A stretch of 64,000 nucleotides of DNA. Source: CAWFFV01 sp963814985 (lineage in GTDB: Bacteria; Chloroflexota; Ktedonobacteria; Ktedonobacterales; Ktedonobacteraceae). The first letter of the stretch is position 1; the number at the start of each line of letters is the position of its first letter. The notes beneath the pieces are model-generated. The model made no database searches and was not told the origin of the DNA. It worked only from the letters and a program-made list of their open reading frames with translations. The DNA is taken from NCBI GenBank assembly GCA_963814985.1, contig CAWFFV010000051.1:1-64000 (forward strand), written 5' to 3'. A program made the translations under genes and the position numbers. This document shows, in pieces, positions 18,742-27,949 of the stretch.

Positions 18742-19029
18742 GAGAAACGATCCTTTCGCGAAAAAAACATCAGGCAACGGGCCTTTCGGTAGTTTTTTGT
18801 CTATAGTGCTCTATCAATCTTTAAATTGAAACGTAGAAGAAAAAAAGTATTCTTGCAGGTACAAAAAACAACAGAGACAAAGAGACTTCTACGAGTAAGT
18901 ATAGCGTGAAATTGAAGCAAGAGCAAAGGAAGCTGTTAGAAGCGGATCTCTTTTTGGAGCAATTTTTTTGGCAATCACAAAGGCATTGGAACGGGCCTAA
19001 TGCCGCTCTCTGAACATCAAATGCCGTTG

Positions 19030-19120
19030 TAGGGGCGCGGTTTACAAGCCCGTGTTGGCACAAACGGCACAACGGTCAATTATTGCAATACAGGTACGGG
19101 CTTGTAAACCGCGCCCCTAC
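19030..19120. repeat. REP palindrome (family B), copy 1
   Basis: TAGGGGCGCGGTTTACAAGC at the left and its complement at the right frame a 45-bp centre. The left flank ATGCCGTTG and the region before it (CTCTCTGAA) also occur at 19919. This stretch and its surroundings (18742-19180) hold no gene. The right flank is reused at about 20790-20830, next to the CRISPR-like array. Confidence 0.85.
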
Positions 19121-19180
19121 CCTTTATTACGATTTTTCGGGTGAAGGTTTCCCTTTTGCAATTCCTTCCGGACCTCTTCC

Positions 19181-19766
19181 TCAGAACACCCCTTCATAGA
19201 TCACAGCCAGAGGTAGCTCAAAATCATGCTGGTCCAGCTTAATAACCTGATCAACTAAAAAAAGCTCCTGCTTCCAGGCATTAGCACGACGATACACTTC
19301 GGCGTGTGGCTCATCTTGACTCACCAGTATATACACCTCAAGAGTTGGGCAACGCTGATAGCGTGCAAACTTCTCGCCACGATCATATCTCTCAGTACTT
19401 GGAGAAAGCACCTCAACCACAATCAGCGGACACTGAATTTTAAAAGGCTTGAGGCGTCTACTCTTGTCCCAGTCGGACAAATCACGGGTAAGTACAACAT
19501 CCGGCACAACCGACGGGTTGCCAGGAATAGCAACATATTGATCCTGATATACTCTGACACGAGCCGCCTTTTGTTAATTGCTGTTTCAGCAACAGCGACA
19601 TATTCATAGCAATTGTGCCATGTTCTGGGCTGGAACCAGTCATATCATACACCAGCCCATCGATCAACTCATAACGATAGGGATTCTCCATACCTGTCAG
19701 ATACTCAAACATTTCATCTGTCATGGGAATGCCATGCAAGTATTCAGGTTCTCGATTCACTGCCAT
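19181..19766 (-). pseudogene. Uma2 family protein, frameshifted
   Basis: The N-terminal piece (MAVNREPEYLHGIPMTDEMF, then YRYELIDGLVYDMTGSSPEHG) and the C-terminal piece (PDVVLTRDLSD, then CPLIVVEVLSPSTERYDRGEKF) belong to one Uma2 nuclease-fold protein of about 195 residues. A frame change near 19560 (KGGSC to RVYQDQYVAIPGNPSVV) separates them. The PD and EVLSPST catalytic motifs are present in the second piece. The start at 19766 has CAGGAG upstream; an ATG at 19772 is the alternative. It is a second, divergent Uma2 beside the one at 16516. Confidence 0.78.
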
Positions 19767-19918
19767 AGTCAAACTCCTGGCTTATTCTCCACCAAATAAC
19801 ACTCATGACAGTATACCTCACAGCCATCTAACTAACATTGGGTATCTATCAAATTCCTGCATCAGAGCTGGATGGATTGCTCTCTCGAATGGTGCTCTCT
19901 GAAGACGAAATGCCGTTG

Positions 19919-20009
19919 TAGGGGCGCGGTTTACAAGCCCGTGTCTGCAAAAACGGCATGACGGGGAATTATTGGTTTACAGGCACGGGCTTGTAAACCG
20001 CGCCCCTAC
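19919..20009. repeat. REP palindrome (family B), copy 2
   Basis: TAGGGGCGCGGTTTACAAGC and its complement flank a centre that is homologous to copy 1 (AAACGGCAT..ACGG and ACAGG..CGGG are shared). It lies 53 bp downstream of the RAYT transposase stop. The left flank ATGCCGTT could pair with AACGGCAT in the centre. Confidence 0.9.
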
Positions 20010-20061
20010 GAGATTTCCTCCTCTACCACATCGCATCTCTAACCCTTCACCTTATTTCCCC

Positions 20062-20592
20062 CTAACCCTTCGGGGCAAGTGTATCTTCTACCCAGCGTGT
20101 CGGATTATTGACAATGTAATGTCGGACATTCTCCAACATCAGGGGCGAACGAACAATAGAATCATAGAAGCTTCTTTGCCAGACAAAATCAGGCACAACA
20201 GTAGCACGTATACGAAAGGTAGCGGCTCCCTTAAACAAATCAATCATTCTACCTACAGTTGATCTCGGAACATTCTCCTCTTCCGACCCTTCTTTCACCC
20301 TCGGCATAAGGAGAAGGCCATGCAGGTGATTTGGCATGACAACAAACAAATCTAATTGTAGACCAGGAAAACGTCTTGGAAGAGAGAGCCATTCAGATTG
20401 AGCGATACTGCCAGCCTGATTTAAACACATTTCCCCATCGATGATCTCACCAAACCATGGTACTCGGTTCTGCGTACAAATCGTGACAAAATAGTATCCT
20501 GCTTCGCTGTAATCAGAATTGCGTAGCCGCAGCGGTTTACGCACTGGGCGCTGAATAATATCATAAAGGTATTCCCAGTGCTGGTTGGTCAT
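20062..20592 (-). mobile_element. REP-associated tyrosine transposase (RAYT, Y1_Tnp)
   Basis: The 176-residue product has the Y1 HUH nuclease layout: the strand GYYFVTICTQNR near residue 33, the metal-binding HxH in VVMPNHLHGLLLM (about residues 90-102), and a late helix FVWQRSFYDSIVRSPLMLENVRHYI with the candidate nucleophile Tyr (VWQRSFYDSIV). RAYT proteins cut and rejoin single-stranded REP hairpins. REP palindromes lie on both sides (19919-20009 and a half copy at 20755-20792), supporting the pairing of transposase and REP family. The ATG at 20592 has AAAGGAGAAAA upstream. No IS ends enclosing the gene were found, which is normal for single-copy domesticated RAYTs. Confidence 0.88.
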
Positions 20593-20754
20593 CGTATTTT
20601 CTCCTTTCCACATTTCCTCCATCCTCTTGCCTGGGTATCTCCATGCCTCCCGCATGATAACATTATCTCTTGAAAGAACGCAAGAGATTCATAAATATTG
20701 CTCCTCGATGTAAAGGCCCCCAATTCGTATACATACGCCTTATCACCGGTATAC

Positions 20755-20792
20755 GGGAACGGGCTGTAAACCGCGCCCCTACCCTTTATTAC
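20755..20792. repeat. Half REP palindrome (family B)
   Basis: Only the right arm is present (GGGCTGTAAACCGCGCCCCTA). Its right flank, CCCTTTATTACG then GGGTGAAGGTTTCCCTTTTGC, is nearly identical to the flank after the REP at 19030-19120. It joins directly to the first CRISPR-like repeat. Confidence 0.75.
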
Positions 20793-20815
20793 GGCCTTCG
20801 GGTGAAGGTTTCCCT

Positions 20816-20996
20816 TTTGCAATTCCCGACGGACCCCACAACCCATTTAGCAGATAATGACCATGACTTTGTCTTAGCCAGGTTACGGTTTCAATTCCCG
20901 ACGGACCCCACAACCCATTGTAGCCTTAAAAAAATCGAGGCAGGCCGATCCAAATGCAATTACCGTTTCAATTCCCGACGGACCCCACAACCCATT
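20816..20996 (-). CRISPR. Short CRISPR-like array (two full repeats, one partial)
   Basis: A 32-nt repeat starting GTTTCAATTCCCGACGGACC occurs at 20888-20919 and 20965-20996, identical in both. A third copy at 20820-20847 matches except for its first four or five bases. The spacers (40 nt at 20848-20887 and 45 nt at 20920-20964) are unrelated. Read on the minus strand, the repeat ends in GGGAATTGAAAC, the usual 3' end of type I and III repeats. A TTGTCT-17-TATACT promoter lies just outside the right end (21014-21042), as expected for a leader. No cas gene is in the window, so this may be an orphan remnant. The partial copy is joined to REP flank sequence. Confidence 0.6.
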
Positions 20997-21013
20997 TAGC
21001 CTCCTCCCCTCAC

Positions 21014-21042
21014 AGTATAGTATGACAAGCCGTCTCAGACAA
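21014..21042 (-). promoter_or_regulatory. Putative leader promoter for the CRISPR-like array
   Basis: On the minus strand TTGTCT (21042-21037) and TATACT (21019-21014) are spaced 17 bp and point into the repeats. The nearest full repeat starts about 18 nt beyond. Confidence 0.45.
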
Positions 21043-21188
21043 GGGTTTGCGTGGGTCTCTTTTTTGGAAGTTTTTGGGGGGTAAACAGTTGGTTGAAAAT
21101 GGCTAAAATCGCTGCAGTCCGCCTGTAGAGCCATGCGCGGGTCTCTGCTCAGAAGCTTCATCGCTGCGACCCGCGCAAATGGTTGAAC

Positions 21189-22874
21189 TTATTTGAGCAT
21201 CATCTGTGCGGCCTGTTGTGCCAGGTTGACCAGCCAGAACGGGAGCACAGTTCCCATTGCCAGCGTTCCCAGGGCTGCAAGGCCAAGGGCTAGCCAGGAC
21301 ATCCAGGCGTGTTTGCCAATACGATTGATCTGGACAGACCGTTCGACGACAGGTGCAGAGATTTTCGTGACCGCCACTGGTTTGACTGCAACGGCTGTAC
21401 CTGCTCCCCTGCCTGTCCCCGCCTTAACCGGGACACGTCTGGTTGATGTGGACGCCGGGACGGGTGAAGCTGGGATAGAGGCAATCTCCGCCTGAGGTAA
21501 CACGGTTTCCTTTTCCATAAACATCATGGCGATGATGCGCAGATAGTAGTACATACCCAGGACACTGGCAAGCACTCCAATGATCAACAATTCAGGATGC
21601 CCACCGACAAGTGCCACATAGAACATGTAGTACTTGGCTGCGAAACCAGCCATCGGAGGGAAGCCCGCCAGACCCAGGAGAAAGAAAGCCAGAAAACTTG
21701 CATGTGCCGGGTGACGATACCAGAGGCCACGCAAATAGCTGGCATCACTGCCAGAATTGTCAATCTGCTCGCATAAGGAGATGACACCAAAGGCTCCCAG
21801 GTTCAGGAAAGCGTAACAGAGCAGATAGAACAGTATACCAGAAGCTCCCAGCGAGGTGCCTACGACAACACCAATCAAGAGATAACCGGCATGCGCAATA
21901 CTGGAATAGGCCAGTAGACGCTTGACGTTTGTCTGTACAAGAGCCAGGATATTACCACCAACGATAGTCAGAACAGTAATAGCCCAGATGACAGGCATCC
22001 ACTCTGCCCTCAAAGGATAGAGCACAAAACCAAAGACACGCACAAAGGCGACAATCGCAGCAGCCTTGGTACCTACCGACATAAAAGCCGTCACAGGAGC
22101 CGGAGCGCCTTGATAGACATCGGGTGTCCACGCCTGGAAAGGGATTGCCGAAACTTTAAAGGCAAAACCAACTGTCAGCAGACCCATAGCAATCAGCAAC
22201 AGCGTCGGACTATGCGATCCCTTAGATGCCAGGTTGCTCACGAAATGTGCCACATCACTAAAGGATGTACCTCCCGTTGCACCATAGGTCAGAGAGATAC
22301 CATAAAGTAAAAAGGCTGAAGCAAAAGAACTGAGTAAGAAATATTTCATACCCGATTCCTGCGAGGCCTTGCGGCGTGCGATAAAACTACAGAGGATATA
22401 GAGAGCAAGTGAGAGCATCTCTATCCCCAGAAAGATCGTCAGGAAGCTTGTTGCCGCTGCCATAAGCATCATGCCCGTGGTTGAGAGCAGCAGCAGAGCA
22501 TAGTATTCACCCTGATGGACAAGATTTAAGCGATTGAGATAAGCGGGCGAGAGCAGGATGCCGAGTCCGCAAGCGATCAAGATCACAAGATAGGCATAGA
22601 GTGACCCCTGGTCGGAGCCGATCATTTCATTGAATGCCCTCTGGTTATCTCCAATGAGAAAGAGTGTGATCGTTGCAGCAAAGGCTCCTGCGACGCCGAG
22701 CAAGGCCAGGAGGGGCAATACGACAAAATTCTCAGGACCTGTATCCTTCGACTTTACACCCTGATGCGGCAATATAAGATCTACCAGCATCAGAATGAGT
22801 GTCATGCCCACCAGGACCAACTCTGGCGCGATCCGTCCCCAGTCAGCAGGGGTGACAGTAAATGTAAATGTCAT
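21189..22874 (-). CDS. nuoN: NADH-quinone oxidoreductase subunit N
   Basis: NuoN is one of three antiporter-like proton-pumping subunits in the membrane arm of respiratory complex I. The 561-residue protein has about 14 helices; NLVHQGEYYALLLLSTTGMML and VSAIPFQAWTPDVYQGAPAPV are standard NuoN blocks. Between the last two helices sits an unusual hydrophilic insert of about 50 residues rich in Pro, Ala, Thr and Val (PVKAGTGRGAGTAVAVKPVA) that common NuoN proteins lack. It is the last gene of the nuo operon. The gap to nuoM is 47 bp and contains GGGGCATTCC-like repeats. The frame is intact. Confidence 0.93.
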   Translation of the reverse strand: MTFTFTVTPADWGRIAPELVLVGMTLILMLVDLILPHQGVKSKDTGPENFVVLPLLALLGVAGAFAATITLFLIGDNQRAFNEMIGSDQGSLYAYLVILIACGLGILLSPAYLNRLNLVHQGEYYALLLLSTTGMMLMAAATSFLTIFLGIEMLSLALYILCSFIARRKASQESGMKYFLLSSFASAFLLYGISLTYGATGGTSFSDVAHFVSNLASKGSHSPTLLLIAMGLLTVGFAFKVSAIPFQAWTPDVYQGAPAPVTAFMSVGTKAAAIVAFVRVFGFVLYPLRAEWMPVIWAITVLTIVGGNILALVQTNVKRLLAYSSIAHAGYLLIGVVVGTSLGASGILFYLLCYAFLNLGAFGVISLCEQIDNSGSDASYLRGLWYRHPAHASFLAFFLLGLAGFPPMAGFAAKYYMFYVALVGGHPELLIIGVLASVLGMYYYLRIIAMMFMEKETVLPQAEIASIPASPVPASTSTRRVPVKAGTGRGAGTAVAVKPVAVTKISAPVVERSVQINRIGKHAWMSWLALGLAALGTLAMGTVLPFWLVNLAQQAAQMMLK

Positions 22875-22921
22875 AGAAAATACCTCGTAGAAAGGGCACT
22901 TGCCAGGAATGCCCCTACGGT

Positions 22922-24452
22922 TTATTTTATAAACGCATTGCCGAGAATTTGCAGCGTATTGACTACCGAAGGCTCCACTAAAAAGGTTAACGGCAAAGGT
23001 TGCAGACCAATATAAAAGATTAAGGCCAGTAGTGGCGATAAGGTCAGGAACTCACTCAGGCGTATGTCACTCAGACCGCCCTTACGTATGACGGCAGCGA
23101 CAACTCCCTCAGCCGGGCGCTGCCCTTCCATAACTCCCTGGAAGAAGCGAAGCATATACCAGGCCGCCGGGATAATCACAGCCGTACCCAGCACACCAAA
23201 GAGCGCACTACTCTGAAATGCCCCCAGCAATGCCAGGAACTCACCTGCAAAACTATTCAGACCCGGCAGCCCCAGCGATGATAGGGCAGCAATCAGCATC
23301 ACCGTTGCTAACACAGGGACGCGTGTCGCCAGACCACCAAAATCGTTCAGGCGGCGCGTGCCCGTTCTCTGCTCAATCAAGCCAGCGATGAGAAAGAGGG
23401 CAGCGATTGTGATACCGTGATTGACCATTTGTAAGACAGATCCCTCAACACCCTGCGTACTGAAGGCAAACATACCCAGCATAACCACCCCAAGGTGGCT
23501 GATACTGGAATATCCCAACAGACGCTTCATATCTGTCTGAACCAGCGCCAGTACGGCACAATAGAGAATACCAATCACAGCCAGGGTGCTAAAGTATGGT
23601 GCCAGAGTATGCACAGCCTGTGGAAAGAGCGGAAGACAGAAACGCAGGAAGCCATACGCCCCCGTCTTCGACATGGCCCCCGCAAGCATAGCAGTGACAG
23701 GGGTAGGAGCTTCGCTATACGTGTCCGGTAACCAGCTATGGAACGGTATAAAGGGCACCTTCACAGCAAAGGCCGCACTAAAGGCAAGCATTAACCAGAG
23801 TTGTATATTACTATCGAGTTTACCAGTCAGCAAATCAGCAAGATCAAGTGTATAGTTGCCGCCCACAGCCACCTGATGGTAGTAACCCAGCGCGATAATA
23901 CCAGCCAGCATTAGCAGGCTACCAACAGAGGTATAGAGTACAAATTTGAAGGCTGCATAGATACGGCGCTCGCCTCCCCAACTTCCCACCAGGAAATAGG
24001 CAGGGATCAACATCACTTCCCAGAAGATGTAGAACAGGAAAAGATTGGTGGAGAGAAAAACGCCAACGATACCACACTCCAGCAACAGCATAAAGGCCAT
24101 ATAATTCTTGACCTTCTGCTCAATGCGAAATGATGAGGCAACACAAACAACCGTCAGCAGCGTGGTGAGTACAACTAGCAAAAGACTGATACCATCTACG
24201 CCCAGGCTATAGTTGATGCCAAGGGCCGAGATCCATGTCAGCTTTTCATTAAACTGGAACGTGCCGAGCAGAGCGGCGCTAATGGCTGACTGTGAATAAG
24301 CGAGCATCAGAATCAAACGCTAAGAAGAGGTCCACAGCCGCGATACTTAAAGCTGTCCAGCGAATCGCACCAACACGACCTTTAGGCAAAAGCAGGACAG
24401 CGATTCCCCCCAGCAGAGGGAGAAAGGTAATCACAGAGAGCAAGGGAAACAT
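22922..24452 (-). CDS. nuoM: NADH-quinone oxidoreductase subunit M, frameshifted near start
   Basis: NuoM is a proton-translocating membrane subunit of complex I. The main frame (ILMLAYSQSAISAALLG onward) holds the core helices and key Glu and Lys blocks, for example FMLLLECGIVGVFLSTNLFLFY and KVPFIPFHSWLPDTYSEAPT. The true start is ATG 24452 (MFPLLSVITFLPLLGG), 5 bp after the nuoL stop. It reads LALFDSD-type sequence in one frame and then one extra base near 24311-24320 shifts it into the main frame. Rejoined length is about 509 residues, normal for NuoM. A complex I subunit inside an otherwise well kept operon argues for a base-call error. Confidence 0.9.
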
Positions 24453-24457
24453 AACCT

Positions 24458-26443
24458 CTACCCCCTCACCGCATAATAGACAACAATCATGACAACCCCA
24501 AGCATAATCATCAGGGCATAGTTACGCATATAGCCTGTTTGTAAACGGCGTAGCGACGTACTGGTACCGCGTAACAGGAATGCTATTCCCCGGCCACCGC
24601 CATCGAGTACACCACCCTCAAGCCAGCGTGTTGCGAAACGCCCAAAAGCAAGAACAGGTTTCACAAACACCGCTGAGCATATTTCATCAACATAATATTT
24701 GTGCAGTACCAATTGGTACAACGGATTCCTGTTTTCTTTGTAGTAGAAGCCACGCCCATATAGTGCCCATGCGCCCCAGATACCAAGCAGACCAAGGACC
24801 ACACTCAAACCCGTTGAAGTCCACTCCAGGGCCAGCGAGGATTTAGGGATAGATGTTCCCGCAAAGACCGGAGCTAAGAAATTTGCCAGCGGCGACCACT
24901 TTGCAGCGCCAAAGAGTGCAAAGGAGCCAACCAGCCCACCGATGATCGAGAGACCTGCCAGAATTACCAGGGGAACAGTCATCACAGGTGGAGCCTCATG
25001 AATATGGTAGTAGCCAACATTGCCCTGATGATGACCGGCGGTTTCTTCTTCCTCGTCATCCTCGTGAGCAACCACAACTTGTGTTCCTCCCCGATAGTTT
25101 CCCAGGAAGATGCCAAAGAAGAGTCGGAACATATAGAATGCAGTCAGACCAGCTGTCAGCAGACCAACTCCCCACAAGATGTAGAACCAGGGATTGCCCG
25201 TTGCTACCGCTTGTGCCAGCACTGACCCAAGAATATCATCTTTACTCCAGAAACCGGCCAGGGGCGGTACACCACTGATCGCAAGAGCGGCAATCAGGAA
25301 TGTCGCGAAAGTAATTGGTAAGCGACGACGCAACCCACCCATCTGACGCATATCTTGCTCACCTCCCAGAGCATGGATCACTGCGCCCGCGCCCAGGAAG
25401 AGCAGCGCCTTGAAGTAAGCATGCGTTGTGAGATGGAAGATTCCAGCAGTATAGTTATGTACGCCCTCACCCATAAACATATAGCCAAGCTGGCTGATCG
25501 TCGAGTAAGCCAGTACACGCTTGATATCCAGTTGGAAAAGAGCGATAGTTGCCGCAAAGAGTGCTGTAGCACCACCAATGCCAGCCACTATATTCAAAGC
25601 CAGTGGAGCCTGTTCAAAGAGTGGGTGAGCACGAGCAACCAGATAGACACCGGCGGTAACCATTGTGGCAGCATGGATCAGTGCGCTCACCGGAGTCGGA
25701 CCTTCCATAGCATCCGGTAACCACATATAGAGTGGCAATTGAGCTGATTTTGCTGCACAGGCGACAAACAGGAGGAGACAGATGGCAATTGAGGTAGCGC
25801 TTCCCACCGTTGCAGCGCTCAAACTGCCAAAAACCGTCTGATAATCCAACGTACCATATTTCTCGAAGATCAAGAAGACCGCCAGCATCAGACCAAAGTC
25901 ACCAATTACATTGATGACAAAAGCTTTCTGTGCTGCCGCAACTGCTGAACGGCGCTGATACCAGAAACCGATGAGCAGATACGAGGCCAGACCGACCAGG
26001 CCCCAGCCGACAAGCAGGAAGAGAAAGTTATCGGCAGTGACCAGCAAGACCATCGCGAAAATAAAAAAGTTCAAGAAAGCAAAAAAGCGCCAGAAACTTG
26101 GATCGTCCTCCATATACCCGGCAGAATAGATGTGGATGAGCAGGCCCACACCTGTCACTATCAGCAACATCGTTGCCGTAAGTGGATCATAGAGCAGACC
26201 AAAGCTAAGATGAAAGGACCCGGAACTTATCCAGGTATACACCGTCTGATCGCTCACACGTGCCGAAGCCGGAGTGGTCCCAAGCATCGAGAGAAAATTG
26301 GAGGCAGCAAACAGGAAGGACAGGCCACATGCTCCCCATGCCACCGTCAAGATCGCTGCCTTTGACATGACTCGGCCCCCAAGACCCAGGATCACAAATC
26401 CTAGCAGGGGCAGCAGCAAGACCCATAGACTAACATTAGCCAT
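24458..26443 (-). CDS. nuoL: NADH-quinone oxidoreductase subunit L
   Basis: NuoL is the terminal antiporter-like pump of complex I with the long lateral helix. The 661-residue protein includes FLLVGWGLVGLASYLLIGFWYQ, ATMVTAGVYLVARAHPLFEQAPL and the channel segment LPLYMWLPDAMEGPTPVSALIH. It ends in a long C-terminal helix (about residues 590-660) that spans the other subunits. The frame is intact. It lies 3 bp after nuoK. Confidence 0.95.
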   Translation of the reverse strand: MANVSLWVLLLPLLGFVILGLGGRVMSKAAILTVAWGACGLSFLFAASNFLSMLGTTPASARVSDQTVYTWISSGSFHLSFGLLYDPLTATMLLIVTGVGLLIHIYSAGYMEDDPSFWRFFAFLNFFIFAMVLLVTADNFLFLLVGWGLVGLASYLLIGFWYQRRSAVAAAQKAFVINVIGDFGLMLAVFLIFEKYGTLDYQTVFGSLSAATVGSATSIAICLLLFVACAAKSAQLPLYMWLPDAMEGPTPVSALIHAATMVTAGVYLVARAHPLFEQAPLALNIVAGIGGATALFAATIALFQLDIKRVLAYSTISQLGYMFMGEGVHNYTAGIFHLTTHAYFKALLFLGAGAVIHALGGEQDMRQMGGLRRRLPITFATFLIAALAISGVPPLAGFWSKDDILGSVLAQAVATGNPWFYILWGVGLLTAGLTAFYMFRLFFGIFLGNYRGGTQVVVAHEDDEEEETAGHHQGNVGYYHIHEAPPVMTVPLVILAGLSIIGGLVGSFALFGAAKWSPLANFLAPVFAGTSIPKSSLALEWTSTGLSVVLGLLGIWGAWALYGRGFYYKENRNPLYQLVLHKYYVDEICSAVFVKPVLAFGRFATRWLEGGVLDGGGRGIAFLLRGTSTSLRRLQTGYMRNYALMIMLGVVMIVVYYAVRG

Positions 26444-26446
26444 AAT

Positions 26447-26746
26447 TTAGCCTCGTAATATGTTCATCTCGTCAACATCGATAGCGTGACGTGAGCGGTA
26501 GATAGAGACGATCAGTGCCAGGCCCACCACCACTTCGGCAGCAGCCACCGTCAGAACTAGAAAAACAAACATTTGTCCATCCGCCGAATTGAGAAACTTA
26601 GAAAAGGCCACAAATGAGAGATTGACGGCATTGAGCATCAATTCAATAGACATGAAAATGATTAATGGATTGCGCCTGATCAGTACGCCCGTTACCCCTA
26701 TGGTGAACAGGATAGCACTCATGATCAGGTATGCAGTTAATGGCAT
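26447..26746 (-). CDS. nuoK: NADH-quinone oxidoreductase subunit K
   Basis: NuoK is the small three-helix membrane subunit (homologous to MrpC) of complex I. The product has the conserved helix block GVTGVLIRRNPLIIFMSIELM and LNAVNLSFVAF, with the Glu residues in EL and AAAEVVVGLALI. The start MPLTAYLI (26746) is chosen over the upstream Met at 26773 because GGAGGGAAC lies 9 nt before it. Length is 99 residues, normal. Confidence 0.95.
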   Translation of the reverse strand: MPLTAYLIMSAILFTIGVTGVLIRRNPLIIFMSIELMLNAVNLSFVAFSKFLNSADGQMFVFLVLTVAAAEVVVGLALIVSIYRSRHAIDVDEMNILRG

Positions 26747-26796
26747 AATTTGTTCCCTCCTACGAGTGGGCAAACCTCATGGTTGTCCCGACACGT

Positions 26797-27324
26797 TTAT
26801 GCCCTTCTCCCGAAGACCATAGCTCCGAGAATAGCGATAACAATCAGTAAACTGGTGACCTCGAAAGGGAACAGAAAACCGTGAAAGAGAGCCAGTCCAA
26901 AAGCCTGGATATCACCCTGAGTTTGCACAACATGCGAAAGGCTATTCGCGCTGGTCGCCTTTATGCCAGTTTCCGCCATTCCGGCAAAGATCAGATAACT
27001 CAAAGCACCCACAAGCGTCACACCCAAAATCCCTCCAACCGCCCGTTGCCATGGGATACGATCTCGCGTCTCACCCTGCTCATCGGGAGCCAGCATGGTC
27101 ACAACAAAGAGGAAGAGCACCATAATTGCGCCCGCATAGATCAGGATTTGCACAATGGCAATAAACATCGCTCCCAGTTGCAGATAGAACATCGCTAGAA
27201 AGAGCAATGTTAGAATCAGGCTCAAGGCACTATGGACAGCATTCTTAAAGGCGATCACCCCGATGGCCGAAGCTGTGCTGGCAATTGCCAGTACGAAAAA
27301 CGATATTTGTACAGCAAGATCCAT
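26797..27324 (-). CDS. nuoJ: NADH-quinone oxidoreductase subunit J
   Basis: NuoJ is a five-helix membrane subunit next to the quinone site of complex I. The 175-residue protein shows the family block SALSLILTLLFLAMFYLQLGA and FIAIVQILIYAGAIMVLFLFVVTMLAP. Its ATG shares one base with the nuoI stop (TAATG). The frame is intact. Confidence 0.95.
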   Translation of the reverse strand: MDLAVQISFFVLAIASTASAIGVIAFKNAVHSALSLILTLLFLAMFYLQLGAMFIAIVQILIYAGAIMVLFLFVVTMLAPDEQGETRDRIPWQRAVGGILGVTLVGALSYLIFAGMAETGIKATSANSLSHVVQTQGDIQAFGLALFHGFLFPFEVTSLLIVIAILGAMVFGRRA

Positions 27325-27938
27325 TACAGTTTCCTTCTGTCCTCGTCCTGCTCCTCATTGATGAGCAAGACCGGGCGTTCGGTATGAGTATTGCCCAGGC
27401 CCACAGCAGCAGCGCTGGCTTGCGAACCATCAAACACTTGCGAAGTTTGCGGGACCGGCTGTACAGCTTCAGTTGGCGCGGGGTCAGCCCACACGGCATT
27501 CGAGCCAACGGTTGCCTGTCCTTGCGGTTCGAGCAGTCGCTCTTTGTGATAGACCATATCTTCTGGATAAAAAGTGGCAAGTTTGTACTCATGCTCCAGC
27601 GTAATCGCTCCTGTTGGGCATGCCGCCTGACAGTAGCCACAAAAGATACAGCGTAGCATATTCACATCGAATACCTTAGCATAGCGCTCTCCGGGAGAGA
27701 CAGGATGCTCCTCAGTATTCTCTTCGGCCTCAATGTAAATAGCATCCGCCGGACACGCGCCCGCACAAAGATAACAGCCGACGCAACGTTCCAGGCCATT
27801 CTCATAGCGATGCAGGACGTGGCGTCCCCGGTAGCGAGGTGCCAACTGGCGTTCCTCTTCAGGAAAAGAGACCGTGGTGGGCTTCTTTCCCATATTTTTG
27901 AGAGTTGTCGCCATGCCTTTGATGATGTCGAAAGACAT
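27324..27938 (-). CDS. nuoI: NADH-quinone oxidoreductase subunit I
   Basis: NuoI carries the N6a and N6b [4Fe-4S] clusters of complex I. Two motifs are visible: CVGCYLCAGACP (about residues 52-63) and CIFCGYCQAACP (about 91-102). The 204-residue protein has a C-terminal tail beyond the ferredoxin fold. Its ATG is 11 bp after the stop of the PIN toxin, and the AAGGAG site overlaps that toxin's 3' end, so the two are probably on one message. The frame is intact. Confidence 0.95.
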   Translation of the reverse strand: MSFDIIKGMATTLKNMGKKPTTVSFPEEERQLAPRYRGRHVLHRYENGLERCVGCYLCAGACPADAIYIEAEENTEEHPVSPGERYAKVFDVNMLRCIFCGYCQAACPTGAITLEHEYKLATFYPEDMVYHKERLLEPQGQATVGSNAVWADPAPTEAVQPVPQTSQVFDGSQASAAAVGLGNTHTERPVLLINEEQDEDRRKL

Positions 27939-27949
27939 TTATGAACTCC

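Noticed and set aside
19163..19180. CAATTCCTTCCGGACC as a CRISPR repeat copy
   Set aside because: It is too degenerate and isolated; noted only as a possible remnant.
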